64,000 nt of DNA from Margaritispora aquatica (Eukaryota > Ascomycota > Leotiomycetes > Helotiales > Discinellaceae): the NCBI GenBank assembly GCA_007644065.1, contig VJWN01000007.1:2758167-2822166 (forward strand), read 5' to 3'. A program made the translations under genes and the position numbers. How positions within the stretch are numbered: the stretch's first letter is position 1; each line of letters opens with the position of its first letter. The notes beneath the pieces were generated by a model. The model had not been told where the DNA came from, made no database searches, and saw only the letters and a program-made list of their open reading frames with translations. Positions 52,658 through 64,000 of this stretch are shown here, piece after piece.

Positions 52658-55140
52658 TTACGTGCGAGACACAGGCCCAAATAGGTGCTCATGGACGTGA
52701 GCAAGATGCTCACGCTGTAGCTCGAAAGTGCTATAGTTGCCACCAATGATGCAACCAAGGACACTCTGCTGTGAAGCATCTGGCTGGCCATGTAGCTGAC
52801 CCATGTGGCTTTGCAACTTTGTATACGCTTCAGAGAAAGACTTGCGGATGCTAGCGGTGTTAGAAGAACCACCCGAAATATCGTTGTCAGCTTTGTTAGG
52901 ATCGATAATTGAAAATTTGGCCTGTTCCGGTTTCTTGTATGGAATATTCATCCGGGACTGTAGTAATGTAAGTACATGGCTGGGCTGTTGCTTGGATTAT
53001 CACATACCTTCAATACATACGCGGGGGGCTTCAATTGAATTGCCGTTGTCATGGTGTTGAATTCGTTTCCGTATAAGTCGAGAAACTCCATCAAAACCTC
53101 TCCTAGATGATGCTCGGCAACCATAGTTCCGCTTTGAACCTGGGGCATGTGTTGAAGAAGGCTTACAACAAGACAGATGACTGAGAAACCACCGATTCCC
53201 CCATTGACAGGTTCATTCAATCCTCGCATTGCTAAGAGGTGCTTAATCAAGGTAACAAGGATAGGCATTGCTGGGAACTCGACTTTCCAATCCTGAAATG
53301 TCTTGTTTGCAACTAAGCCGGTATCATTCTCGAAGGAGATATCAACTTTCAGGCCAGTTGTCGAGCATACATATTTCACTAATGGAACTTTAGCTCCTGT
53401 GATGACCTCGACTTGACTACCTAGAGCAAGTTTATGAGTTTTTAGGAAGTCGGCGAATCTCCATAAATCGGCCCTCCTGTTTAATCTAGGATAACCACCT
53501 TCCAGGAAACGAGTGGAACAGCAGACAAGATCCATATCAGCGGTTGGCAGGTATAGACCAGCGGGGAATGAGCCAAATGGCAGAATCTCGGCCTGGGATT
53601 CGTAGTATTTTTTGACCATATCTCGAAGGTTGTCAATCAGTTTTTGACGAACCACCTGCTCAAAATCACGAGGTTTGACATAGTGATAAAAGTCCATAAT
53701 TTCCTTGTGAAGCCTAGACACATTAGCTAAGACACGATGGACGTGGGTAGGCACCTACCAAACACCCATATTAGCCGTCTTTGAATGGTCCATTGTTACC
53801 CATGGTGTTGGGCTTGCGCCGTGGATAGGTTGCCATGCCTTAACGATATTGCCGTTTGGTCTCGGTGCTCCCTTTCCGGTTGTAGGTGCATGAATCTTAG
53901 GTGGAGCTTTAAGCACGTCACTTCGAGTCCGCTTCCGGGTGCCCAAATTTGGATCGACTGCAAGATCGATGACTTGGTTCGAACGCTTCTCAGTTGTGCT
54001 ATTGGGATTGTTAGAAAGGCCTGGCGGAGGTGGTAGTGGTTGGTAACTGGGCATAGCCGTGGAAGCGTTCTGTGGAGGGGGAAGGATACTGGTGTTTGTA
54101 GATCGAGGACCTAGAGGGACAGCTTGAGAGCCTACATCAGGTTGCTTTGGAGTGACGTCGTCGTCGCCGAAATCATCAAAGGAGATGAAATCATCAGTAT
54201 CTGCCTCAGGCTTTGTTGTGTTCTCCAATTCGTGAACAACGCGTGCCTTACGAATCAGCTTGACTACATCTTTCTTCTTGCGATCAGCAGCATCTGGTGG
54301 GGGAAGCACAGTGTATGGATCAGGATTGGACCATCTCGGGACACTGTCACCATCAGCAGCCTTCAACTTCTTTCTCGGTTGATCATTCTGCTCGTCGTCC
54401 GAGTCCGAGATATCCATATCAGCTTCGTCACTCTCAGACATGCTATCGATATTCTTGTATGTTGTGGCTACGTTGTCGACGTCCATTCCCGGCATTAACT
54501 CAGGTGTCTTCTCACGGTTCGTCTTGAGGAAGTCGCGCTGGGAGGCCAGTCTTGGACCAGCGCGTCCTCGGTAATTTCCACGAGCACCACCGCGTGGAGC
54601 ACTGTTACGATTGTTTGCCCTAAAGCTATCTCGATTAATCTGCTCAAATTGTCTTCGGGGAGATCTGGCGCGATGGTTATTGGCTTGACTGAAGTCAAGG
54701 TTGGGTGGAGCCTCTTGACGAAAAGTGAATCCATCACTGCGCTCATTGCGGTCTCTGCGATCATCGTTGTAGGAAGGACGATATGAGCTGTATTCGTCGC
54801 GAGGACGTGGAGGAGCATCATAGTCGGGAGCATAGCCATCATATCGCGCAGGAGAGCGTCTTCGAGGAGGAGATCTGCGTTCATCGTAACTTGGGCGATA
54901 GTTTTCAGTTCCAGGCGCAGCAGCAGCCCCACGGAAGTGATACATACCACCTTGACCAGGCTCGTCGCGATATCTCGGTGGAGATTGATCGCGATGACGG
55001 TATGTATCAGCATTGCCGTGATTTCCACCTGGTGCAGATGCAGATGGTCGGGGCGGTAGACCCTTTGGAAGAGGGGGTTGTTGACGTGACATCTTGTCGC
55101 GGTTTCGAGAGTTCTTCGAAACTTGCCTTGCGTTGACCAT
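52658..55140 (-). CDS. Trf4/Cid14-type non-canonical poly(A) polymerase
   Basis: Three exons (55140-53759, 53713-53008, 52957-52658; introns 45 and 50 bases) give 795 residues. The first 400 residues are disordered: RG/RS-rich (GGARGNYRGRAGPR), then acidic (SESDEADMDISDSDDE) and Pro-rich. From W461 the sequence enters the conserved catalytic part: LHKEIMDFYHYVKPRDFE, GSFPAGLYLPTADMDLV with the metal-binding Asp pair (about D520 and D522), VDISFEND, and NGGIGGFSVICLVVSLLQ from the PAP-associated domain. Such enzymes, in the nuclear TRAMP complex, add short poly(A) tails that mark RNAs for the exosome. The first intron is very short, and its acceptor (CTAG before GCTTCAC) was fixed by the W-L-H-K join. 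A second in-frame ATG at 55092 is an alternative start. Confidence 0.9.
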
Positions 55141-55945
55141 AATCTGTGTGGGTAGGTATTTATGTTGTATGGGACGAATGGTGGGTTGAAATTTCGAAGT
55201 TTCGAAGTTTCCACTGACGAGTGAGACGAATCGACCTGCCCTGGCAGATCACGAAACTTTCGCCAATATGGCTTAGCGTGGTAAATCATGTGACGAGGCT
55301 GAATGCGGCCGAATCTGGAGCATAACGGGAGCTTACCTAAGGGAAGGTATGGAATGTGAAGTTTGCAGATAGGGTACCTTAGTGAGAACTTCCAATTGTC
55401 CTATATCATCTCCTTTATTCTATTCCTAAAAGCTTCATATTCTCGTGTCCTTCTCTAAGACTTTTGTCTTTGTCTTAGTCGACATTGTCAGATGCAGAAT
55501 TATCTCGAGTCAGACGCTGGAAGAGCGTCATGTCACCCACTGTTCAGGCATGTGATAGTGTCTGTACGACGCCGAACCGAGCTATTTCTACTTTAACCTC
55601 TAAAGGTGTGAGTGATGGATTACAGCAAACTTTACTCATACCACACCTACATACACACTTTTATCTCTTGTATTACTTGTTTCTTTGAAAGTGCAATGCA
55701 TTGTTGGATTCCATTCTTCCACACAAGACAATTATGATTACACCTTTTGCAGCAATCTCCCACTGAAACCTTGCTCTCGTGACCAGAGCCCTTGAAGCCA
55801 GTCGTCTTTGCTCTGGCCTGTCGGCAATGACGTTGTAGATGGCCGCTTTCGTGAGCAACTCCAAGCTGACACTCACAGCAGTGCATGGCAACGCATGCCA
55901 ACACAACACAGACAACTGATTATTGGGAAATAGGATACCCCTTGG
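55141..55945. promoter_or_regulatory. Divergent promoter region of the Trf4-type and peroxin genes
   Basis: About 0.8 kb between two divergent starts. No gene seen. Confidence 0.4.
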
Positions 55946-57766
55946 ATGATGTCTTCTGCCCCAAGCATTTCGAGACGAGAAGATGAAGCTGTACCTGCAG
56001 CTGTTCACGATCCGAATCCACCTACAATCGCATCTTTCTCACCGGTGACTCTCTCACACGCCTCCTCGGTCAACAAACAAAGATCGACCATATTAGTGCA
56101 TCAAAAGTCCCCTCTACTCATAGCGACACCTCCGCAGATTACCAGAGCTTTAGCATACTCGCATCCTTTTCTCTTACCACTCAACAAGCTTGTTGGGTTA
56201 ATAACATGGACGAGTGGAGATCCTTGGGAAAGCTTCCTACTCGTAGCGGCATTTTGGGGGTTTGTGCTATATGGTGATGTGGTGATGAGATATGGCGGAC
56301 CAGTGGTGGTGGTTATGGGCTTAATATTTGGAATGTATTTGAGGAGGTACTCGCCATTATCATCCAGCGGATGGACTGGAGAGAAACAGAAGAAGGGACA
56401 TAAACGGATGGAATCAGAAGCTACGAACACAAAACACCAGAAGACACTGGATGAGATTGTGGAAACGCTAAAGATATTCACGTCTAGGTGTAATGTCTTG
56501 TTAGATCCTCTTCTCGAACTCACCGACTTTCTCTCAACACAACGGACAGCAACATCTGCCACGACAAGACCAGCACTCACAACACTGTTGATACGAATTC
56601 TTCTCGTTTCCCCAGCATGGATCTTGCTGACTCTTAAGCCTATTGCGATCATTACAACCAAGCGGATAGCTCTTGTCACAGGAACAATATTCTTCACATG
56701 GCACTCCCGTCCAGCGAGAGTTTCCCGAGAAATTCTGTGGAGGTCAGCGAGCATACGTAAATTCTGTACGGTAGTAACTGGACTACATTTCACGGATGCT
56801 CTTGCTCCTCTTCCACTTGAAAACAAGCCGGATGTTCCTCCACGGAAACAGAATGATTATCAGGAAAAAGCCCAGCTGTCAGCCACAGTAGCAGCGAAAA
56901 GGAGGCCAGACGCAGCGGGAGTCAAGTTTACATTTATACTGTATGAAAACCAACGACGATGGCTAGGATTAGGGTGGACGTCTTCAGTATTTGCGTACGA
57001 ACGTGCGGCATGGACAGATGAGCATCTCAATCCTGCACCAGCTAAGGATGAGTTTGAGCTACCAGATGTGGAGGGTGGTGCGTCAAGATGGCGTTGGGTA
57101 GATGGAGGCCAATGGCTCGTCGAGGGAGCTGCTGAGACTGATGAAGGAGGCAGCAAAGCGAAGTCTGATAGTACTGACGGTGGGCAGGGTTGGATTTACT
57201 ATGACAGCAAGGTATGGATCTATCGTCACTGTGTTGTATAGATGTACTGACTTAATTAGTGGCAAAATGGTCGCCGAGGTCAAGATGGATGGGGTAGATA
57301 TACTCGTCGCAGGAAATGGTACAGAGATGCCGAGCTCGTAGAAGTCACACCCTCAACCGAAGTCACGCCTGCACCAAGCCCAATACGTATCACGAGCCCC
57401 GTGTCTCCCTCAAAAACACAACCTGTATCCATCCCATCGCTCACATCCAAATCATCCAAAAGATCCTCAAACTCCAATTCATCCTCACTAGTCTCGGATC
57501 CCCCATCCCTTCCTCCTCGACCATTTTCCGAAACTGAAGAAACGATGTCAGTGCACAGCAACAAAAGCGATCATGAATCGCTCAAGAGCTTTAGTTATAG
57601 ACCTTCAACAATGAGGCGGAGAGGCACGGGGGCAACGACTGGGAGTGTTGACACGAAAGCCAGTCGACGAAGTAGTTTCAGCAACCACACCAACAACGAA
57701 GTTGATATAAGAGCAAGGCAGAGTGATTGGGGTATTGGCGATGACGCTGGAATGAGCTTGGAGTAG
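55946..57766 (+). CDS. Pex24/Pex30-type peroxin with DysF domain
   Basis: Exons 55946-57211 and 57260-57766 (48-base intron) give 590 residues. Residues about 80-130 and 205-250 hold hydrophobic segments (SFLLVAAFWGFVLYGDVVM, GGPVVVVMGLIFGMYL, LLIRILLVSPAWILLTL, IALVTGTIFFTWHS). A split dysferlin-type domain follows: YENQRRWLGLGWTSSVFAYE with AAWTDE (DysF-N), and WIYYDSKWQNGRRGQDGWGRYTRRRKWYRDAEL across the intron (DysF-C, in two parts). This layout is typical of Pex23/24/29-32-family proteins at ER-peroxisome contacts, which control peroxisome number and size. The C-terminal 150 residues are Ser/Pro-rich and disordered. Start is the first of two adjacent ATGs. Confidence 0.87.
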
Positions 57767-58911
57767 GATTTTGGACGACGCAGTATGACATGAAGGATGG
57801 AGATGAGTGTACGAGTTTTGGTATGAAATTGGCGCGCTTGGTGGGTACTACCCTGTGATATGACTATGAATGGCGTTTTTGGGCCAGGTAGGACAGGGCA
57901 TGCTCTGCTTTACTTTGAATTTGAGCTTATTGATGAGCGAAGGGAGCGAGCAAGCAAGCGGCATAGCACTATGTTTACTCATTTGATACCAGTACAGCAC
58001 AGTACATAGAGGACGGAATCCTGAATAGCATCACTGTATACACCTTAATGAGCTCATCTTCACATTCTGTGCATTGGTTCCTGGGATCGCTTGAATTGAT
58101 TGACGAATACTTAAGCGTCTTTGTTTTGCTGTGAGAATAGTGTGAGATGGTCTCGCTTAGCTTAGCTTAGTGGTCAGGCAGGACGAGGTTGATCGAGACA
58201 GACTGGAAATTGAGTATCTTAGGCAGCGATGACACAGTGCACAAGCAGGCCACGTCTCATTCTATCGATGTGCAAGCCGACACGTAACACCTTCCCAGTC
58301 GAAGCCATGGAAGGTGAGTTATAGAAAGGAAGGAAGGAATTTGCTTCCATTTCCGACCAACTGCCTAGGACGGACTAGCCACTAAATATAAGTACCTAAC
58401 TACGTGAATGAGGGCGAACTGGTCATGTCATCTTACTTCCTAATACTAACATTTGGGTGGTGTGGATTGGTTGGTGTCTAGACCGTGGTATGCGGTTGTT
58501 TGCTCACGTCTTGTCTACTGTAGCGAGAGCGAGCGAGGGCAATCGTCGCTTCGCTTACAACTAACTGCCTAGCTGTGATAATCAGGCGAGATTAATATCA
58601 TAAGTAGGAACAGGGCAAGGTCAAGTGTAACGGTACATGGTGTCTTGAGTTTTGCATTAATGGCATGCTGTCTGCTCAGACTGTCTATACGTGACTCTAC
58701 TGCAGTACTAGTAGTTCCATCTCAGTTGTGGCGTTCTCTTGGATCGAACAAATATCTAGTCGAAATTCAACAGAGTCAGCTCCGCCAGACACCTCGCTTA
58801 GGTTGCTTGCATGTTTGTTTTGTACATGGTGCTTGAGATTTCGTTTTTGGGCATGCCAATCGCAGCCATGCGGGATACACAACTCTTCCATCTATAACCA
58901 CAGCCCCCATT
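57767..58911. other. Intergenic region between convergent genes
   Basis: About 1.15 kb. It includes a short GCTTA repeat (CTCGCTTAGCTTAGCTTAGTGG) near 58152-58173. Open stretches at 58645-58970 show no family features. Confidence 0.5.
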
Positions 58912-59864
58912 TCAAGATCCCACCTTACCGCCAGCTATGCCCTTGCCTCTACTCGAGAAAATTCCCATGATGCCAAATCCCACGTAGAATAGCGCCAATG
59001 GATATGCCACCAAGCCCCGCATGCCCCTCATGCGACCGACCACGCAGAACATCCCGCTGGAGCTGTACGTGCACCATACGATCGCCAAGCTAGTCATCAC
59101 ATACCCGACCATCCCATCCAGCGGCAACACCACGCCCACCAAGCTGATCATCACCAAGGGGAGTAGACAGTATCCTAGCACTGAGGAGGAGCGAGGGAAT
59201 GTGAGAGTTGAAGACATGTGTGCGCTTGAGCCTGAGTGGTGCGGCGAGGGCCCCGCCGAGGGATCGAGAGGCGGTGACATAAGTGAGAGGATTGTGTGGA
59301 GAGACACGGACCCGAGGAGGGCGAGGCCGTAGATGTACCCGAACTGTGGCTTTCCGCTGATAGCGAGGAAGGTTCCGAATAACAGAAAGAAGAGAATTGG
59401 TCCTGCCAGGTCGGAGTCATCCATTATGTGCTGATCGATGCGTGCGAGAGGGTTCAGAACTGCTAATGTCTGTATTTGAGTCAGTATGTGGTTTTCCCAC
59501 AAACCAGAGTTGATCCACATACCTTGCTCTGAATATGTCCAAAATTCACGCCCAACTCCTCTAATAACGGTGGCTCACCATCATAACCTTCTGTGCCAAA
59601 TGCCGCCAGCCATCCTGTCCTTAATCCTCCTTGTTCGCCCATGCGCCCACTCACTCCTGGCACTGCTGCAAAATTCCCTCCATAACCTCCTGCTCCGTAG
59701 TTCCCAGAAGAGCCAGACGCTCCATATCCATAGCCTGCTTGTGCTGGTGTTGCGTGGCCAGATACTGGGCCTGGTGTGTATGAGGATGGGTAGAATTGGA
59801 GGTTCTGCGCATTAGATGGTGCTCCGTATGGGGATTGTTGGGGTTGGTTAAAGAATTGCGCCAT
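58912..59864 (-). CDS. Yip1-family Golgi/ER membrane protein (YIPF5-like)
   Basis: Exons 59864-59523 and 59469-58912, with a 53-base GTATGTGG...CAG intron, give 299 residues. The first 90 residues are Gln/Gly/Tyr-rich (YGYGASGSSGNYGAGGYGG). Then comes PPLLEELGVNFGHI and TLAVLNPLARIDQHIMDDSDLAGPI, the conserved entry to the Yip1 domain. Five hydrophobic segments follow: ILFFLLFGTFLAISG, FGYIYGLALLGSVSLHTI, VLGYCLLPLVMISLVGVVL, MVGYVMTSLAIVWCTYSSSG and LVAYPLALFYVGFGIMGIF. Yip1-family proteins bind Rab GTPases and Yif1 partners and act in vesicle budding and ER/Golgi structure. Start is at the only sensible ATG (MAQFFNQPQQSPYG). Confidence 0.88.
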
Positions 59865-60207
59865 GTTGAAGGGAAGATATTAAGAAATGTGAAGTCTCTG
59901 CTTTCCTTCGCAGCTTGGGTGAGAAATGAAAAGTTGTTTTGCGCTGGTGAAATGTGTTCTCGAGCTGAATACCTTCAATCGTTAATTCTGCCTTCCTTGG
60001 AGCTCCAGCTGTCATGAAATTGATGGATGCCTGATAAATGTTGAGGCCTGATATGCAGGGTGTTCGGAGAATAGAACAGCCGAGGCCGATGTCTTTCGAA
60101 AAAGTTGAAGTCGGGAGATATCACGACAGGGACATTATAACTCGCGCTTCCACATCAACGTTTTGGTTTGCTTCCGGAGATATTGACATTGAACATTCTA
60201 GCACATC
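59865..60207. promoter_or_regulatory. Divergent promoter region of the Yip1-family and Pam16 genes
   Basis: A 343-base gap between two divergent starts. No gene seen. Confidence 0.4.
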
Positions 60208-60756
60208 ATGGTAAGTCTCTTGTCATCTGCACCTTTGAAAGAGTCTTTCGTATTACTACCACGATACAATTGCGATTCGCCCCCATTCGTCATTTGTTTT
60301 CTGCATATCGAGTGCAATATCTAATTTCCTCACCAGGCGCATCGCATAATAACCCAAGTTGTCATCTCCGGCTCCAAAGCCATTGGACGTGCCGCGACCG
60401 AAGCATGGAAACAAGCATCTGCATCTTCACAATACCAGAAAGCCCAGAAAGCCAACGGTAACGGTAGCAATAACGCCTTTACCTCACACGCTGGCCTCAC
60501 TCTCGAAGAAGCATGCAAGATCCTCAACGTCAAGCCACCGCAGAATGGACAGGCCAATATGGAGGATGTGATGGAGCGGTTCAAGAAGCTGTTTGATGTC
60601 AACGATCCGAAGAAGGGAGGCAGTTTCTATCTGCAGAGCAAAGTGCTGAGGGCGAGGGAGCGGATTGAGAGCGAGGTCAGAGCAGCGGAAGAGAAGGCTT
60701 CGAGAGAAGCAGAACTAGGAGAGGGATGGAAGCCAAAGGTTTTCAAGGACCGGTGA
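60208..60756 (+). CDS. pam16: Mitochondrial import motor subunit Pam16/Tim16
   Basis: Two exons: 60208-60210 (just the ATG codon) and 60337-60756, with a 126-base GTAAGT...CAG intron, give 140 residues. The start is chosen because the only other in-frame ATGs would lose the conserved N-terminus AHRIITQVVISGSKAIGRA. The J-like region AGLTLEEACKILNVKPP and MEDVMERFKKLFDVNDPKKGGSFYLQSKVLRARERIE is diagnostic; as in all Pam16 it lacks the HPD motif of active J-proteins. It pairs with Pam18 at the Tim23 channel and controls mtHsp70 in protein import. Length matches yeast Pam16 (149). Divergent from the Yip1-family gene. Confidence 0.92.
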
Positions 60757-63476
60757 CGAATGAACGATAAAAGTGTAGAAAGTGCTGGGTGAAGTGTCAA
60801 GCTCTGATATCGTAGAAGTGGATGGTGGCCGAAAGGGATTGTATAACGGACAAAGGCGGACACGACACCAAGCACGAGCGAGAAATCTTCCCTCTGTTTT
60901 CGACATAGCCTGGCGTTTGGGATGTAATGTATATTCGGGGGATATGGTCTGCATTTGCATGGACCGATCAGCTCGGAGGCGAACCTGTACTAGTAAGATT
61001 ACGATACGAAGAACTTCAATCAAGAGTTCAAGCACTTCAATCATGCGATTATCCTCAGCAAACTATAATGCAAGACATGGGAAAGATATGTGCTATATGG
61101 CGATGCATGTTCACCAGCCGATAGAATACTTCATATTTTGTTCCAAATACAGTTAAATTCGCCAACTGTCTGAGACATAGGGAGTGAGGGTACGACTGCT
61201 TCTGTTTGCTGGTCTGGAAGTGATGCTCTACACCACATAGCCTGGTATGTCCAGATTTAGTATTTCATGCAGTAGCAGAGGTACCTTGCCGTCATCTTCT
61301 CGTTCTCTGCAATGAGATTGTGCATCACTAGAGCCTTTATAGAATCAGGTCGGAAACGTGGCCAAAGTGGTTCACTTTGGAGTATACTTACATCAGCACT
61401 TAAACAACCCTCCTTGGCCTTATTTCATACATGCTCCTACCCAGCCATAATACTGCGGTCAAGACTCTAAGAGTATATTACCTATCAAATTTAGTATTCC
61501 TTGGAATCTGATGGGCTAATTTGTCAAATGCCCCCGCTTGACAGAAATATCTACAAAGCTAAGCTACTGTATTTAGGCAGAGTACCAGGACTCGGATACA
61601 CACATCCGAATGTGGCTTTCATGTCTTTGGACCTTTATAACAAGAACCCAGGTGAGGTCATCCTAGCCAGATATCCTTTTGACTCTCTATAAGTGAGCTC
61701 TTGTTCTACATATCCTAGGCAGTTATTTATTTGACCTTGCTCTTTGGAAACTAGCCAGCAATAGTCATTTCTGTTATCTGACGTGAATTAACATTGAGTT
61801 GAACCTGGAATCGTGTTGTTCTATGATTGCTGCAAGAAATGCATGGCCCTCCTAAACTTTACCTATGAAGTGAAGTTTGGTTGTGCTGTGGATGAGTCGG
61901 AGACTTATATTGTGCTTCCACCAAGTTCGTCGAAAATACAACTACAAAAAGCATTATCAAAACAATAGAGGTAAGCCCAACCTACCTGTCATCGACTCCA
62001 GTCTTGACACTATTTGTATCTGCATCTCCAGCCATAAGAAGTACGACTTTCCGCCCATGTATGACTTCTCCTGCGTTTTGATTCTGTTTACGGCCAGCAA
62101 AACTGCGTTTGTGTTGGGACTAAGAGAGTGCAGTCATGATGGACAACGGAGAAACTAGAAGCTACTCGGCTGCCAACCAGTTGCCAAGCTCAAACACAAA
62201 CAGATGCTTTTTATCCAACAAACGTGTGACAGAACCCTTTAAGTAAGCCTCTTCGTTTGTTTGGTTGCTACATTGGCTCTTTTTACTTATCTAACTTGGC
62301 TTTAGCAAAGATGACACTGACCATTCCAAAAACGTACTGAGGTATGATCGAAATACTTGGCCCCGAATCCCGAGAACTGGAAGTCTCTTCTTGGTAGAAC
62401 TTCAAATCTCCAGTGATCGAGAACACCGAAGACAAAATCGTCTTATCCCATTTGCCTGCTAATTCGGGCTCAAATGTCTCCCCTTTTCTTTTGCAGCTTA
62501 ACCGAGAGCTAAGCGAAATTCTTCTGGAACAACATCTAGGATCTAGGCTGACTTGGAAAAAAGAAAACACAGGTACTGTAGGTCGGAAATTATTTGAAAT
62601 AAGCGTTTGACAGTGGACTGAATGAGCTTATTTCTGATCGATAGCTCGAAAATTGCGGAAAGAGTGGGATTTTGTTCGAGACTTGAAAGCCACGTGATTT
62701 GATTTTAAGATTGTGAGATTGTTGGGTGTGGAATGATCAAACTAGAATGGAGGAGAGTGTCAGTACGTTTCAATTTCTCGCATTGCTTGCATTTCTGGCT
62801 GCTCTTAATAAGTTAGAGGACGATCTTTACACCTCAGCTTGTGGAGACTAGACTTGAGATGCACTTTTGTATCTCTCTCGGTTGCTCTTCACACTCCTTG
62901 ATACCTTGAGTTTGGGGTTTTAAGTCTTCTACTTTATTTGACGCGGAACTAAAACGATGTGCCTACCCTCTGTTCAGTTTCTGTTCTCCTTTATTGTCCT
63001 GGAATCCAGCTGCTGACTTTGAGGCTAGAAGAAGCAATGTAAGACGTGCGACTTATTCAAGCGAATATGTCTCACAACATGCGCAATATCCATCATATTT
63101 GAGGCTGAATTTCTACGTATGAGAGATAAGTCCTATGTCTCCCCACAACACAGACATGCAGGAACAAGCACAATTTCTTATGCCACGCTTGTCAACACTG
63201 CGAGTGAACATCGCGCAAAACCGAGACAGGCAATATATGAAAAAAAATCTCACCTCGGGGACCCCTATGTCACTATGAATCGTGATGTGAGGTTTCTTCT
63301 GCCATGGCTGGATCATATTCACTTCATAAACGATACTTAATGAAGAGATCTCCTTCCCGTCACACTTCTCTTTTCTCCTCATCCACTCATCACTACATTC
63401 ATTATCTTGTCAATCCTTTCGCCTGTATCATCAGAGCACTACATTCTTTTAAAGTTTAACTAGTAATCACTCTAAA
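60757..63476. other. Long gene-poor region, no gene seen
   Basis: About 2.7 kb before the WSC gene. Open stretches (for example 61501-61692, 61877-62158 and 62283-62570 on the minus strand) are short and lack family features. The last 100 bases are pyrimidine-rich, as in many fungal leaders. Confidence 0.5.
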
Positions 63477-64000
63477 ATGCACTCCACAATTCTCGCTTTC
63501 CTGGCCATGGCGGCTCCAGCCCTCGTGGCTGCTCAAGCAGGCACCTTCGACTCCATTGACGGGTACACTAATCTCGGCTGTTATTCCGAGCCAGTTGGCG
63601 AGCGTGCTCTCAAGGGCAACAAGTTTGCGAATGAGCAAGGTATGACAGTCGAATATTGTGCCAATGCTTGCGCTGGCTCTAAGTACTTTGGTGTTGAGTA
63701 CGGTATCGAGGTATGTGCTCCTCTACGATTCAAGTACCGTTGGTGTCTGATTGAGTGAATAGTGTTACTGCGGAGCAGAGCTCGCGGGAGGTGCACCCCA
63801 ACCGGATGCTACCCAGTGCGATATGACCTGCCCCGGAGACGTGACCTTGAACTGTGGAGGACACAACCACATGGATCTGTTCGTTGCCAAGTCGCCATCC
63901 ACTACCCTCTCGACTAAAACAACGACCACCACCACAGCCACTGCCACAGCCACTGGATTCAGCTACCTGGGTTGCTTCAAGGACAAAAAGGACATGGTCG
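63477..64000 (+). CDS. Secreted WSC-domain protein, truncated by the right edge
   Basis: Exons 63477-63710 and 63763 onward (52-base intron) are in frame to the window end. A signal peptide (MHSTILAFLAMAAPALVAAQ) precedes a WSC domain: YTNLGCYSEPVGERALKG, MTVEYCANACAGSKYFGVEYG, CYCGAELAGG and CPGDVTLNCGGHNHMDLF. A Ser/Thr-rich linker follows (TTLSTKTTTTTTATATATG), then FSYLGCFKDKKDMV, the start of a second WSC domain. WSC domains bind carbohydrate; fungal members are wall stress sensors or secreted wall/effector proteins or parts of radical-copper oxidases. Which applies here cannot be known, because the C-terminus is missing. Confidence 0.85.

Noticed and set aside
54495..55289. Minus-strand open frame of about 264 codons
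   Set aside because: It overlaps the N-terminal exon of the Trf4-type gene in another frame, and only the gene frame connects by introns to the polymerase domain.
56101..56826. Minus-strand open frame of about 241 codons
   Set aside because: It is the antisense of the DysF peroxin exon and has no family feature.
1..64000. CRISPR arrays, rRNA genes, telomere repeats and bacterial operons
   Set aside because: None is visible; the window is ordinary fungal nuclear sequence with spliced genes.

Overview
The window is nuclear DNA of a filamentous ascomycete (Pezizomycotina). Genes carry many short GT-AG introns (about 45-155 bases), and families such as Clr5-domain, DUF6590, SAT4-type rhodopsin-domain, LysM/CBM18 chitinase and WSC proteins are fungal. 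One DNA transposon shows the CpA-to-TpA decay of repeat-induced point mutation (RIP). Pectin methylesterase, GH12 glucanase and an extracellular intradiol dioxygenase fit a plant-associated or plant-decaying fungus; placing it in Leotiomycetes is only a guess.

Layout. 1-7.9 kb: an F-box/LRR gene running off the left edge, a type-B carboxylesterase, and two divergent paralogs of an unrecognised family. 8.1-15.2 kb: a multi-LysM protein and a subgroup-C GH18 chitinase, transcribed divergently from a 1.0 kb shared region. The chitinase has a C-terminal region with a weak NucA/NucB-nuclease resemblance and a frame change near its 3' end. 15.9-18.8 kb: a MYND zinc-finger gene split by a 1,381-bp RIP-decayed Tc1/mariner element with TA target duplication; without the element both halves join in frame. 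20-24.3 kb: a UFD1-like protein with added zinc fingers, divergent from an F-box-type protein. 26-32.7 kb: intradiol dioxygenase, vanadium haloperoxidase-like enzyme, a 458-bp MITE-like element and a GH12 glucanase. 34.6-40.7 kb: a cellulose-synthase-like GT2 enzyme and a Clr5/ankyrin protein. 41-45.3 kb: a SAT4-family membrane protein divergent from a cytochrome P450. 46.3-51 kb: a DUF6590 protein, an acidic protein of unknown function and a CE8 pectin methylesterase. 52.7-64 kb: housekeeping genes (Trf4-type poly(A) polymerase, DysF-domain peroxin, Yip1-family protein, Pam16) and a WSC-domain protein running off the right edge.

Genes are read individually as in most fungi, but two divergent pairs may share control regions: LysM/chitinase (chitin binding and hydrolysis) and SAT4/P450. 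Exon limits come from reading splice sites and keeping frame by eye; starts were set at ATG codons. No transcript or database evidence was available.
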